Below are positions 48,470 to 56,582 of a stretch of DNA of 64,000 bases, one piece after another. The DNA is from Rhodococcus sp. G-MC3. Its GTDB lineage: Bacteria > Actinomycetota > Actinomycetes > Mycobacteriales > Mycobacteriaceae. The DNA lies in the NCBI RefSeq assembly GCF_030063335.1, contig NZ_JASISW010000006.1, positions 186,001-250,000 on the forward strand. Reading direction: 5' to 3'. Under the pieces are notes generated by a model. It was not told where the DNA came from and did not search any database. It saw only the letters and a list, made by a program, of their open reading frames with translations. Positions within the stretch are counted from its first letter, which is position 1; each line of letters starts with the position of its first letter. Both the position numbers and the translations under genes were made by a program.

Positions 48470-48943
48470 ATGCCCCGGCTACTTCATCCGAACGCAGCCC
48501 ACGTTGCCGACATCCTGATCTCGCGTGGGCACCACGGGGTTGTCGTCACGTCCCCCGATCCATGGCCGACCGCCGAGGCTGCCGCGGAATCCATCGGTGT
48601 TGAAGTCGGCGCACTGGTGAAATCATCGGTGTTCCTGCTCGACGACGACCCGGTGCTGATCCTGGTGTCCGCGAAGCATCGGGTGAACGCCGAAGCCACC
48701 GGCAAGCGCCTCGACGGCGCGCTGACGCCCGCACCGCTGGACCTCGTCGAACTGGCGACGGGCCAGCCTGTCGGCGGAATCGCACCCGTCGGTCACCCGA
48801 CCAACCTGACGACCTACGTCGACGAGTCGCTGGCGAACTATCCCGAGTTATGGGCGGCAGCAGGATATCCGGGCACCGCATTCAGGACGACATGCCCGGA
48901 ACTACTGCGCATCACCGCAGGTCTGGCAGTGGACGTAACCTAG
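48470..48943 (+). CDS. YbaK/EbsC-family aminoacyl-tRNA deacylase
   Basis: Predicted trans-editing enzyme that hydrolyses mischarged tRNA. The 157-residue protein has the conserved Lys in LVKSSVFLLDDDPVLILVSA and the GGIAPVGHP loop of the family. Substrate (Cys-tRNA-Pro or another) cannot be told from sequence. It lies 33 bp after allantoicase on the same strand and is convergent with the luciferase-like gene across a 26-bp tandem repeat. Confidence 0.9.
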   Translation: MPRLLHPNAAHVADILISRGHHGVVVTSPDPWPTAEAAAESIGVEVGALVKSSVFLLDDDPVLILVSAKHRVNAEATGKRLDGALTPAPLDLVELATGQPVGGIAPVGHPTNLTTYVDESLANYPELWAAAGYPGTAFRTTCPELLRITAGLAVDVT

Positions 48944-48948
48944 GTTTA

Positions 48949-49020
48949 GGACGCCAATACCCGCAGCATCCTCAAGACGCAAGTACCCGCAGCACTTTCA
49001 GGACGCAAGTACCCGCGACG
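48949..49020. repeat. 26-bp tandem repeat covering the 3' end of the luciferase-like gene
   Basis: Units at 48949-48974, 48975-49000 and a partial third from 49001. On the minus strand each unit reads GCGGGTAYTKGCGTCY followed by a stop (TGA, TGA, TAA), so the final codons RVLAS and the stop of the gene are repeated downstream. 26 is not a multiple of three, so the extra copies are not translated in frame. Confidence 0.88.
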
Positions 49021-49507
49021 CCGGGAGGATGCCCGTCACCGATGCGACGGCGTCGGATGCGAAGCCCACGCCGCGCTGCTCGAGCCACGGAAGGACGCCG
49101 TCGACGACCTTGTCGAAGGGGTGATTCTGCGTCCCGACCGGAATGAGGATCACGCCGTCGGCTACGTCCGCGGCCTTGACGTCGGCGATGAGCCCGGCGA
49201 GGCCGGTCGCAGTGCCGACATAACGGATCGAGCTGGGTACCGTCGGCGCATCCGATGCCGAGAACTCGCGACGCGCCGTCCTGGCGTCGTCGGCGATATG
49301 AAATTCGATGTCCAGGAACACCGCGACGCTGTCCGCTTCGTTACCTGCTTCGATTGCCTCGGAGCGAGCACGGGCACGCGCCTGCTGACCTTCACGCAGA
49401 TCTGATGCCTGGATGCGCTTTACCAAATCCGTCGGAACGGAGTTGGTGATTTCTGTCCACGCAGCGGAATGAGCGAGCGCAACGCGTACGGCTGAGTTGT
49501 TCGACAT
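48998..49507 (-). CDS. Short luciferase-like (LLM) protein, C-terminal type
   Basis: A 169-residue protein resembling only the C-terminal part of flavin-dependent luciferase-like monooxygenases: AVFLDIEFHIADDARTARRE, YVGTATGLAGLIADVK, and GVILIPVGTQNHPFDKVVDG match that region. The N-terminal TIM-barrel half is missing upstream, and the ORF opens with its own ATG at 49507. It may be a degraded remnant or a small partner protein. It lies 139 bp downstream of the riboswitch-controlled aminotransferase gene on the same strand. Confidence 0.6.
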   Translation of the reverse strand: MSNNSAVRVALAHSAAWTEITNSVPTDLVKRIQASDLREGQQARARARSEAIEAGNEADSVAVFLDIEFHIADDARTARREFSASDAPTVPSSIRYVGTATGLAGLIADVKAADVADGVILIPVGTQNHPFDKVVDGVLPWLEQRGVGFASDAVASVTGILPASRVLAS

Positions 49508-49646
49508 GAAGGTGAGTCCTTCTCGTGCAAGCAGGGAGAGTTGACGGTCGAGGGTTAACCCGAGCGTCTACACGATCCCGATGCCGTACGGCACAGATCG
49601 ACGTACCTATCGCACCAGCGACGGTTTCGCCACACGACAATTGCTG

Positions 49647-50990
49647 TCATGAAGCGATGCTAACTGTTCTTGTGGCGCATGGGGATCCCACGCCGGCGGC
49701 GCCGTCTGCCAGATCAGGGAACGGACGGGGGTCGGGGACGGGATTCCACCAGCCCGCCTCTTCTTCGTAAGTCCAGGAGGGGCCGTCCACGACGAGCGTG
49801 CCGACGGCGTCGATGAGACGGTCGACATCGCCGTCCGAGCTGCCCAAGCCCAGGCTGGCACGTACGGCACCGTCTGCACAACCCAGCCGAGCGAGCAGTG
49901 GATGCGCGCAGAATTTGCCGTCGCGAACGCCGATTCCATGCTCGGCGGAGAGGTAGGCAGCGACCTCTCCCTGGCTGTACCCGGCTACGATGAATGTGAC
50001 AATGCCCACACTGTCCGGACTATCGTTCCACACCGTCAAGAGCTCGACACCGGGCACCGACGCCAGACCGTTGCGCAGCCTTGTCGACAGCGCACGCTCG
50101 TGCTCGACGGAGCCTGCGGCCTCGTGTGCCACGAGGGCCTGGCACGCGGCGGCGAGCGCCACAACACCGAGCACATTGGGGGTTCCAGCTTCGTGACGGG
50201 CCGGCACAGGTGCCCATTCGGTGTGGTCGATGCCCACCGATCGCACCGCACCTCCCCCTGCAAGGTACGGCTCGGCAGCATCGAGCCAGTCACGCTTGCC
50301 TACCAGGACGCCCGCCCCGTGCGGCGCGTAAAGCTTGTGACCCGAGAATGCGAGGTAATCGACGTCCAGGTCGCCGATGTCCACGCGGCGGTGCGGCACC
50401 AGCTGAGCGCCGTCGACGAGGATACGAGCACCGTAGCGGTGCGCCAGCGCAGCGAGTTCGCGAATCGGCAGTACCTCACCGGTGACGTTCGAGGCTCCGG
50501 TGACAGCAAGCAGCGCAGCAGGTTTGGCCGACAGTTCGGCTTCGATGCGCGCAACGGTCTCCGAGATCGAATCGGCCGCCACCACGACGCGACGGTTCCT
50601 CCACGGCAACAGGTTCGCATGATGCTCGATGTCGAGCACCACGGTATCTCCCGGCACGCAGCCGGCTAGGAGATTGAGCGAATCGGTGGTGTTTCGGGTG
50701 AAGATGACGGCCGAATCATGCTGCGCTCCAACAAAGTCGGAAACAGTGATACGCGCCTTCTCGTAGGCTGCCGTCGAGACTCGCGACGCGTAACCCGCTC
50801 CGCGGTGAACGCTGGAGTAGTACGGCAACAGCTCGGCAATCCGGGCGGTCACTTCGGTGAGCGCAGGCGCAGAAGCCGCATAGTCGAAATTGGCGTAGGT
50901 GCAGGTGGTTCCGTCGACGAGCGGCACTTGCAGATCGGACCCACTGACGGTCGCGAACGGTGCACACGAGTTTTCGAGGACAGCAGTCAT
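49647..50990 (-). CDS. Class-V aminotransferase / cysteine desulfurase-like protein
   Basis: PLP enzyme of 447 residues. The PLP lysine is in FSGHKLYAPHGAGVLVG, with the upstream Asp and His in VDGAQLVPHRRVD and the phosphate site in RNTTDSLNL. The sequence is nearest to SufS/CsdA-type proteins but not a canonical IscS; a catalytic Cys near FCAHPLL is visible. The ATG at 50990 has AAGGGG 9 nt upstream and is preferred to the longer start at 51014. A SAM-IV riboswitch in its leader shows it belongs to the sulfur-amino-acid regulon. Reaction not assignable from sequence. Confidence 0.85.
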   Translation of the reverse strand: MTAVLENSCAPFATVSGSDLQVPLVDGTTCTYANFDYAASAPALTEVTARIAELLPYYSSVHRGAGYASRVSTAAYEKARITVSDFVGAQHDSAVIFTRNTTDSLNLLAGCVPGDTVVLDIEHHANLLPWRNRRVVVAADSISETVARIEAELSAKPAALLAVTGASNVTGEVLPIRELAALAHRYGARILVDGAQLVPHRRVDIGDLDVDYLAFSGHKLYAPHGAGVLVGKRDWLDAAEPYLAGGGAVRSVGIDHTEWAPVPARHEAGTPNVLGVVALAAACQALVAHEAAGSVEHERALSTRLRNGLASVPGVELLTVWNDSPDSVGIVTFIVAGYSQGEVAAYLSAEHGIGVRDGKFCAHPLLARLGCADGAVRASLGLGSSDGDVDRLIDAVGTLVVDGPSWTYEEEAGWWNPVPDPRPFPDLADGAAGVGSPCATRTVSIAS

Positions 50991-51041
50991 GACAAAATAC
51001 CCCTTGTCGATCAAGGGACTCGAAGAATGACGAAAGAAGAT
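50991..51041 (-). promoter_or_regulatory. Expression platform of the SAM-IV riboswitch
   Basis: On the transcript CCCTTG and CAAGGG (complementary arms at 51012-51017 and 51001-51006) form a hairpin burying the Shine-Dalgarno AAGGGG. An alternative 8-bp helix pairs 51041-51048 (inside the aptamer 3' end) with 51016-51023. The two helices share 51016-51017, so they exclude each other at the base. This fits translational control in which SAM binding favours the sequestering hairpin. Confidence 0.65.
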
Positions 51042-51160
51042 CGAGTCCGCGCTTGCTGCACCGGTTTTCCGATGTCAGCCTGGTCGTCACCCGGAGCACC
51101 CCACCGCGGAGGAGGGTTGCCGACCAGCAAGCCGGGGCTTGATGCTGGTACTCATGACCT
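51042..51160 (-). ncRNA. SAM-IV riboswitch aptamer
   Basis: Read on the minus strand the leader contains GGTCATGAG, the AAGCCCCGGCTTGCTGG stem, CGGCAACCCTCC, GGTGGGGTGCTCCGGGTGA and CGACCAGG in order, ending GCAAGCGCGGACTC. This is the conserved core and 3' pseudoknot element of actinobacterial SAM-IV aptamers, and about 119 nt is the expected length. SAM binding should lower expression of the downstream aminotransferase and luciferase-like genes. Confidence 0.92.
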
Positions 51161-51164
51161 GTCC

Positions 51165-51197
51165 AAGAGGATGACAAACGATGCAGGGAGTTGTCAA
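51165..51197 (-). promoter_or_regulatory. Possible promoter of the riboswitch transcript
   Basis: A consensus -35 TTGACA on the minus strand (51192-51197) followed after 17 nt by TCATCC, a weak -10, places transcription start just ahead of the SAM-IV aptamer. Confidence 0.5.
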
Positions 51198-51292
51198 CCT
51201 GAGAGGTAGGAAACCTCATCTTCGGGTGCCGCCGTCCAGGAGAGGGATCGTGCGCACCGTCTTCGAATGCTGAGCGCCAGAAACGGCGTCCA

Positions 51293-53686
51293 TCACCCCG
51301 GCGGTGTTCCCAGCACCCGTCGTGTGACCGCTAGTGTGGAGACCGAGGCGAGTAATAGACAGCCTGCGACCACCGACAACACGGTCGGCCACCCGACCTG
51401 CAGGCCCACCTCAGTTTCCGTCACCTGCGAAAGCCCCACCGCCATTCCCCCGAGCGGCGGCAAGGCCACGATCAAACCGAGAACGGACCCGATCATAACC
51501 ACGATCGCGGACTCGCCGAACGCCACCGACAGCAGCTGCCGCACGGTTCCCCCCGACCCTTTCATCACAGCAGTGTCAGGCCTGCGCTGGTGCGCCGACA
51601 TCGCCATGCTGTTCGCGACAGAGAGCCCGCTATAGCCCACAGCCATCACGGTGAGAACCGCTGCCAGCCAATTGGTGAGGCGAGCGTCGACCCGATAGTC
51701 CTGCAGCGCGTAATTGTAAGCGTCCGTGACCATGGCACCGGCGGTGAATTCGATCGGCGCCTGGTCCTCCGGCACGAACACCGAGTCGGTCAACGCGGAC
51801 GGATCGTGATCGCGCACTGTCTCTCGGGGCACTACGAACGTTCCACGCGCGGGATCGAGTGAGAGCACTTGCGAGATCCTGAACTCCTCCGACCTCCCAT
51901 CGACAAAGCGCACCGGAATTGTGTCACCGGATTGCACGCCGAGTAGTCTCGCAGTGGCTTCGTCGAGCACCGCCTGACCGGCGACGGCGTAGCGTTCGTC
52001 GAGACTGCCAATTCCGTCGACCACCATGACATCCCCGGACGCTTCGTGCACGAACAGCCGAGTGGGCAGCGGAGCCCTTGTCCCGACTGGGCCGGCCCCC
52101 GTCTCGAGTACCACCTGGTCGCTCAGTCCTGCCGTTCTGTCCGGTACCACGATTGCGAGTCCACGCGCTTGCTCGGTTTGCTCCGCCGGGTACGCCGCAG
52201 CCATCGTCTGCACCATGCCGCTCAGGAGTACCGCGAAGCCGACGGCGGCGATGACGGGAGCAGCAGTCGCGGCCACTCGACGTGTTCCTGTGGTCAGTTC
52301 GGCTCTGATGAGCATCGGTGCTGCTGATTTGGACCTTCGCGCAAGAGGCCACGTCACCATGCTGACGATCGGCCCGATTATGACGGGCGCAAGCAAAGCC
52401 GCCGCCACGATGAGGAACATGGCGGCGGCGATGGCGGTATTGATTCTGCTGTCTGCGCCCGCCGTTGCTGTCACTACAGTCGCCACAAGACCACCGATGA
52501 GCGCGACAAGCCCCGCGACCCAACGCGATCGTGTCATCGGTTTTCGTTCCACAGCAACGGCGAGCATTGCCTCTATCGGCGCGACTTTGGTGGCCGATCC
52601 CGCGGCAGCCCACGCACCCAGTACTGCAACGGCCACTCCGACACCCACAGCCACCAGCAGCGGCCACGCCGATATATGAATGTGGAAGTCCGGTGGCGCG
52701 ACGCCGAGGTTCAGCAACAATGCACGTAGAGCGGGTGTCGATGAGACTCCGAGCGCAGCGCCGACGAGGCCGCCGACCAGGCCGATTGCGGCGGCCTCGC
52801 CAAGCACCATTCTCCGTATTTGTCCAGGAGAAGCACCGACGGTGCGGAGCAGACCGATCTCGCGGCGACGCTCGGACACTGCGAGCGTGAGCGTCGAACC
52901 GACGACGAATACCGTTGTGAACAGACCGATTGTCGACATCGCAACGATCAACTGACTACCCAGATTCCGCCGATGTGAAATGTATTCGGGTTCGAGCGCG
53001 GCGCGCGCATCCCCGGAAATCACTGTGCCGCGGTCCCCCACTACTTCCTGTATTTGCGGCGCAAGCTCCTCGATTGCTGGACTGGCACCGACGACGCCAA
53101 CCGACCTCACGCCGGGATTCAATTGTGCCGCATAGTCATCCGTGAAGTAAAACCCAGGTCCGTCCAGGGTTCCCGATACAGTGAAGTCACGCAGTCCGGC
53201 AGCGAGGTTGATTGAGATTGACTCACCGACAGCGACATTCAAGGAAACGGGGACAACTATCTGGTCGAACCCTGTCGGTGCTTCGCCGGCTGTCAGCACG
53301 TAAGGCGCCAGCTGAGCGCTCGACCACCCGTGCCCTGATTCCTTGGCCCCCTCATCCTCGATCGGTGTGCCACCGATGAAGGGCTGGGCGTAGAACGATC
53401 TATCGATGACGATGGCATCCGTCCGAGGTACGCCACGCACATCATCAGCAATCCGTTGCGCTTCGCCTGAAGTCCACGGGATGAAATCCGATGGGTTGCC
53501 GAACTCGTCCTCAGCCTGTGCAGGCAGGACAAGTGCCGCCGCGCCCTCCAGCCGCGGCTGCACCACCGGCTGGGAAGAGTCGAAGACGATGAGGGTTGCG
53601 CTGATCAGCGCGGCCCCGAATGCGGTGGCCAGAAAGGCAGCCAGGAAGCTCGTCCACTGTGTGCGCAGGTTTGCGAGCGCGATCAT
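51293..53686 (-). CDS. ABC transporter permease, FtsX/MacB-like
   Basis: Membrane component of 797 residues with two FtsX-type modules. An N-terminal helix (about 12-35), a periplasmic-type domain, three helices near 255-400, further helices near 395-500, a second extracytoplasmic domain, and three helices at the C terminus (about 680-790) match the ten-helix duplicated permease layout. ERRREIGLLRTVGASPGQIRRM is the typical FtsX coupling segment. It overlaps the ATPase gene by 4 nt. Likely function is export or envelope stress response, not nutrient uptake. Confidence 0.9.
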   Translation of the reverse strand: MIALANLRTQWTSFLAAFLATAFGAALISATLIVFDSSQPVVQPRLEGAAALVLPAQAEDEFGNPSDFIPWTSGEAQRIADDVRGVPRTDAIVIDRSFYAQPFIGGTPIEDEGAKESGHGWSSAQLAPYVLTAGEAPTGFDQIVVPVSLNVAVGESISINLAAGLRDFTVSGTLDGPGFYFTDDYAAQLNPGVRSVGVVGASPAIEELAPQIQEVVGDRGTVISGDARAALEPEYISHRRNLGSQLIVAMSTIGLFTTVFVVGSTLTLAVSERRREIGLLRTVGASPGQIRRMVLGEAAAIGLVGGLVGAALGVSSTPALRALLLNLGVAPPDFHIHISAWPLLVAVGVGVAVAVLGAWAAAGSATKVAPIEAMLAVAVERKPMTRSRWVAGLVALIGGLVATVVTATAGADSRINTAIAAAMFLIVAAALLAPVIIGPIVSMVTWPLARRSKSAAPMLIRAELTTGTRRVAATAAPVIAAVGFAVLLSGMVQTMAAAYPAEQTEQARGLAIVVPDRTAGLSDQVVLETGAGPVGTRAPLPTRLFVHEASGDVMVVDGIGSLDERYAVAGQAVLDEATARLLGVQSGDTIPVRFVDGRSEEFRISQVLSLDPARGTFVVPRETVRDHDPSALTDSVFVPEDQAPIEFTAGAMVTDAYNYALQDYRVDARLTNWLAAVLTVMAVGYSGLSVANSMAMSAHQRRPDTAVMKGSGGTVRQLLSVAFGESAIVVMIGSVLGLIVALPPLGGMAVGLSQVTETEVGLQVGWPTVLSVVAGCLLLASVSTLAVTRRVLGTPPG

Positions 53687-54438
53687 CGCGCTTCCAACCC
53701 GGCCATACGAGCGGCGATGACAGCAGCGTTGTCGGATCGTCCGCGTTCGACCTTCAACGAGTCGGCTATGCGGCCGTCCTCGAGGAAAATTGCGGTGTCC
53801 GCGAAGGACGCGGCGAAGGGGTCATGAGTGACCATGAGGGTCGTCTGTCCCTCTTCGTCGACCAGCCGTCGCATCAGGCTGAGCACGCCCTTCGAGCTAA
53901 GAGTGTCCAGTGCGCCGGTCGGCTCGTCGGCGAACAACACGTCCGGGCGGGTGATCAGCGCGCGCGCCAGCGCCACACGCTGCTGTTGCCCTCCCGACAA
54001 CTCGGCGGGACGATGCGACGCGCGGTCCGCGAGCCCGACCGCCGCGAGCGCCGCCGCCACCTCGCGAGCAGGGACACGGCGTCCGGCGAATCGAGCTGGC
54101 AGTTCGACATTCTGCGCCGCTGTCAACGAGCCGACCAAATTAAATGCTTGGAAGACGAATCCGACGTGTCTTCGTCGTAATTGGGTCCGAGCCTCTTCGT
54201 TCAGCGAGGCGATGTCGGAGCCCGCAATGGTGACTGTTCCACTCGTGGGCCGGTCGAGGCCTGCGGCGCAGTGAAGCAGGGTCGACTTACCAGACCCGGA
54301 CGGTCCCATGATTGCCGTGAAGCTTCCCCGCCCGAAGTCGATTGTCACTCCGTCGAGGGCGGTGACCACACGATTGCCTTCGCCGTGCACTTTGCGCACA
54401 TCGTGCAGTTGTATCGCGCCCGCTTCAGTTGTTGTCAT
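53683..54438 (-). CDS. ABC transporter ATP-binding protein, MacB/LolD type
   Basis: ATPase subunit of 251 residues partnering the FtsX-like permease. Walker A GPSGSGKST, Q-loop FVFQAFNLVGSLTA, signature LSGGQQQRVALARAL, Walker B VLFADEPTGALD and H-loop MVTHDP are all intact. It is the first gene of a two-gene operon and is divergent, by 109 bp, from a histidine kinase/response regulator pair, an arrangement common for peptide- or antibiotic-responsive exporters. Confidence 0.96.
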   Translation of the reverse strand: MTTTEAGAIQLHDVRKVHGEGNRVVTALDGVTIDFGRGSFTAIMGPSGSGKSTLLHCAAGLDRPTSGTVTIAGSDIASLNEEARTQLRRRHVGFVFQAFNLVGSLTAAQNVELPARFAGRRVPAREVAAALAAVGLADRASHRPAELSGGQQQRVALARALITRPDVLFADEPTGALDTLSSKGVLSLMRRLVDEEGQTTLMVTHDPFAASFADTAIFLEDGRIADSLKVERGRSDNAAVIAARMAGLEAR

Positions 54439-54547
54439 AACAGCCAGTGAATGCGCTACACGATTCGCGCACAGTCACCTGACCGCTACAAGGTGTGGGT
54501 ATGCCAGCACTACCGTTTTTTTGGCGACGGCACTTTACGATGGTGAG

Positions 54548-55771
54548 ATGCGCGTCGCAACGGCCTGGCAAGCGTTAGCGCAAAACCCTTTTCGGTTCCT
54601 GGTGTCGCCGTGGCCATGGCGTAGCTTGCTCTACTTGCTCTCCGGCGGTGTGTTCGGCCTGACGATCTTCGCGGTGCTGGCCGCCGCCACCGTCTTGGGC
54701 GTCATCTTCTTCGTGCTGATCGCCGGTGTCGTGGTCCTGCTGCTAATTGTTCTGTCGGGAATTTTCATTGCGCGGGTCGAGCGGTTCCGTCTGCGGTTGG
54801 TCGATCTGGACGGCTGCCCCGATCCTCATCGTCCACCGCTCGATCCCGGCGCGTGGCCGTGGCTACGAACCCGCTTCACCGAACCGGCGACATGGCGCGA
54901 ACTCGGCTTCACCGCTTTGTCCGTAACGGCTCTGTGTTGGCTCGACATCACAGTGCTCGGATTCGCCTTCGCAGTGCCGTACCTCAGCTTCCGGGCTCCT
55001 GTAGGAGATCCGTCCGCATGGCCGTGGTTGGTCATCGGGGCGGTAACGCTCGCGGCCGGTCCCTATCTTGTGACGGCTTGGGCGGGGGCACATGCCGCAC
55101 TGACCCGGATCTTTTTGTCACCACGCGACCACGAGATCGGCACTGGCCTGAGTGAGGTCGCCCGAACGAAGGAGCGTCTGCTGGACGCTTTCGAGTCCGA
55201 GCGCGCACGGATCGAGCGAGACCTCCACGACGGAGCGCAGCAGCGGTTGGTCACCCTCGGTATGAATCTCGGGCTGGCCAGGCTTGACACTGCCGACCCA
55301 CTGCTCGCGGATCGACTCTCCGATGCCCAGGAGCAACTCACCGTCGCGCTGTCCGAGCTTCGTGACCTGGTCCGTGGTCTGAATCCACAAGTGCTGTACG
55401 ACAATGGACTTGCGGCCGCTGTGGTCGACACCGCTGGCCGGTCTGTCGTTGCGACCACTGTCGATGTGCGTTTGCCCGAGCGACTCCCCCACCGAGTCGA
55501 AACTACGGCGTACTTCGTGGTCGCAGAAGCACTGACCAACATTTCCAAACACAGCCGGGCAAGCGCAGCGACTGTCTACGGGCGCCTGCACGCCGATACG
55601 TTGGTGTTCGAGATCTCCGATAACGGAGGGGGTGGCGCTGACCCACTGTCCGGTACCGGGCTCACGGGCCTGGCCGATCGGCTCGAAGTGGTCGCGGGAA
55701 CGCTCAAATTGTCCAGTCCGCTCGGCGGACCGACCACGCTCAAGGTGGAGATCCCATGCCGCATCGCGTGA
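54548..55771 (+). CDS. Sensor histidine kinase, NarL-partner (HisKA_3) type
   Basis: Membrane sensor of 407 residues. Hydrophobic helices near 28-80 and 118-185 are followed by a HisKA_3 dimerisation domain with the phospho-His in [15 protein letters not shown], and an HATPase domain with [14 protein letters not shown] and [23 protein letters not shown]. The ATG at 54548 has GGTGAG just upstream; earlier in-frame starts would reach into the divergent promoter. It overlaps the response regulator gene by 16 nt. Confidence 0.93.
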   Translation: MRVATAWQALAQNPFRFLVSPWPWRSLLYLLSGGVFGLTIFAVLAAATVLGVIFFVLIAGVVVLLLIVLSGIFIARVERFRLRLVDLDGCPDPHRPPLDPGAWPWLRTRFTEPATWRELGFTALSVTALCWLDITVLGFAFAVPYLSFRAPVGDPSAWPWLVIGAVTLAAGPYLVTAWAGAHAALTRIFLSPRDHEIGTGLSEVARTKERLLDAFESERARIERDLHDGAQQRLVTLGMNLGLARLDTADPLLADRLSDAQEQLTVALSELRDLVRGLNPQVLYDNGLAAAVVDTAGRSVVATTVDVRLPERLPHRVETTAYFVVAEALTNISKHSRASAATVYGRLHADTLVFEISDNGGGGADPLSGTGLTGLADRLEVVAGTLKLSSPLGGPTTLKVEIPCRIA

Positions 55772-56403
55772 TCCTTGCGGAAGACTCGATTCTGTTGCGA
55801 GAGGGCCTGTGTGGGCTGCTGCAACGATTCGGGCACACCGTACTTGCGGCCGTCGGAAGTGCCGACGAGATTGCCCCCGCTGTCGCCACACATCAACCGG
55901 AGCTCCTTGTCACCGATGTCCGCATGCCACCGGGTAACGCCGATGATGGTTTGCGTGCGGCGGTGCTCCTCCGGGAGCACAGCCCAGGGTTTCCGGTACT
56001 GGTACTGAGTCAGTACGTCGAGCAGTCCTACGCCTCGCAATTACTCGGGTCTGGCGACGGGTCTTCGGTGGGCTATTTACTCAAGGACCGTATCGGGGCG
56101 GTGACAGAGTTCAACGATGCCGTGCACAAGGTTGCGTCAGGCGGAACCGTCATCGATCCCGAAGTCGTTCGTCAACTTTTGCACCGCCGCACTCGACCGC
56201 TGGACCGACTCAGCAAACGCGAACGGGAAGTTCTCGAGCTCATGGCAGAGGGTCGATCGAACTCCGAGATACAGGACTTTCTCACGCTGAGCGCGCCTGC
56301 CGTGAACAAACACATCCGAAACGTTTTCCTGAAATTGGATCTACCCAACGATATCGACGGGCACCGCCGTGTACTCGCGGTGCTCGCGTTCCTCCGAGGA
56401 TGA
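55756..56403 (+). CDS. Response regulator, NarL/LuxR family
   Basis: Transcription regulator of 215 residues. The receiver domain has acidic E9-D10, the phosphoacceptor D54 in LVTDVRMP, and a conserved Lys in YLLKDR. The C-terminal LuxR helix-turn-helix is [21 protein letters not shown] to [13 protein letters not shown]. It partners the overlapping kinase and probably controls the divergent ABC operon. Of the 179 bp that follow, nothing is recognisable beyond leader sequence for the synthetase. Confidence 0.95.
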   Translation: MPHRVILAEDSILLREGLCGLLQRFGHTVLAAVGSADEIAPAVATHQPELLVTDVRMPPGNADDGLRAAVLLREHSPGFPVLVLSQYVEQSYASQLLGSGDGSSVGYLLKDRIGAVTEFNDAVHKVASGGTVIDPEVVRQLLHRRTRPLDRLSKREREVLELMAEGRSNSEIQDFLTLSAPAVNKHIRNVFLKLDLPNDIDGHRRVLAVLAFLRG

Positions 56404-56582
56404 CTCGCGCAAGCTGATGCCGAGATCAGCGCGATCGGCTCGAACGGGTCCTGCCTAGTAGACTGCCGCAGTGTCGAGCCCGTCCCGAAACAACGTCCGT
56501 TCACCTTCTGGCCAACCGAACATGAGATAACGACCCACACGTTTCACCTGTTCAGTTGCCACACGAGAAGAAGGACACCCGG

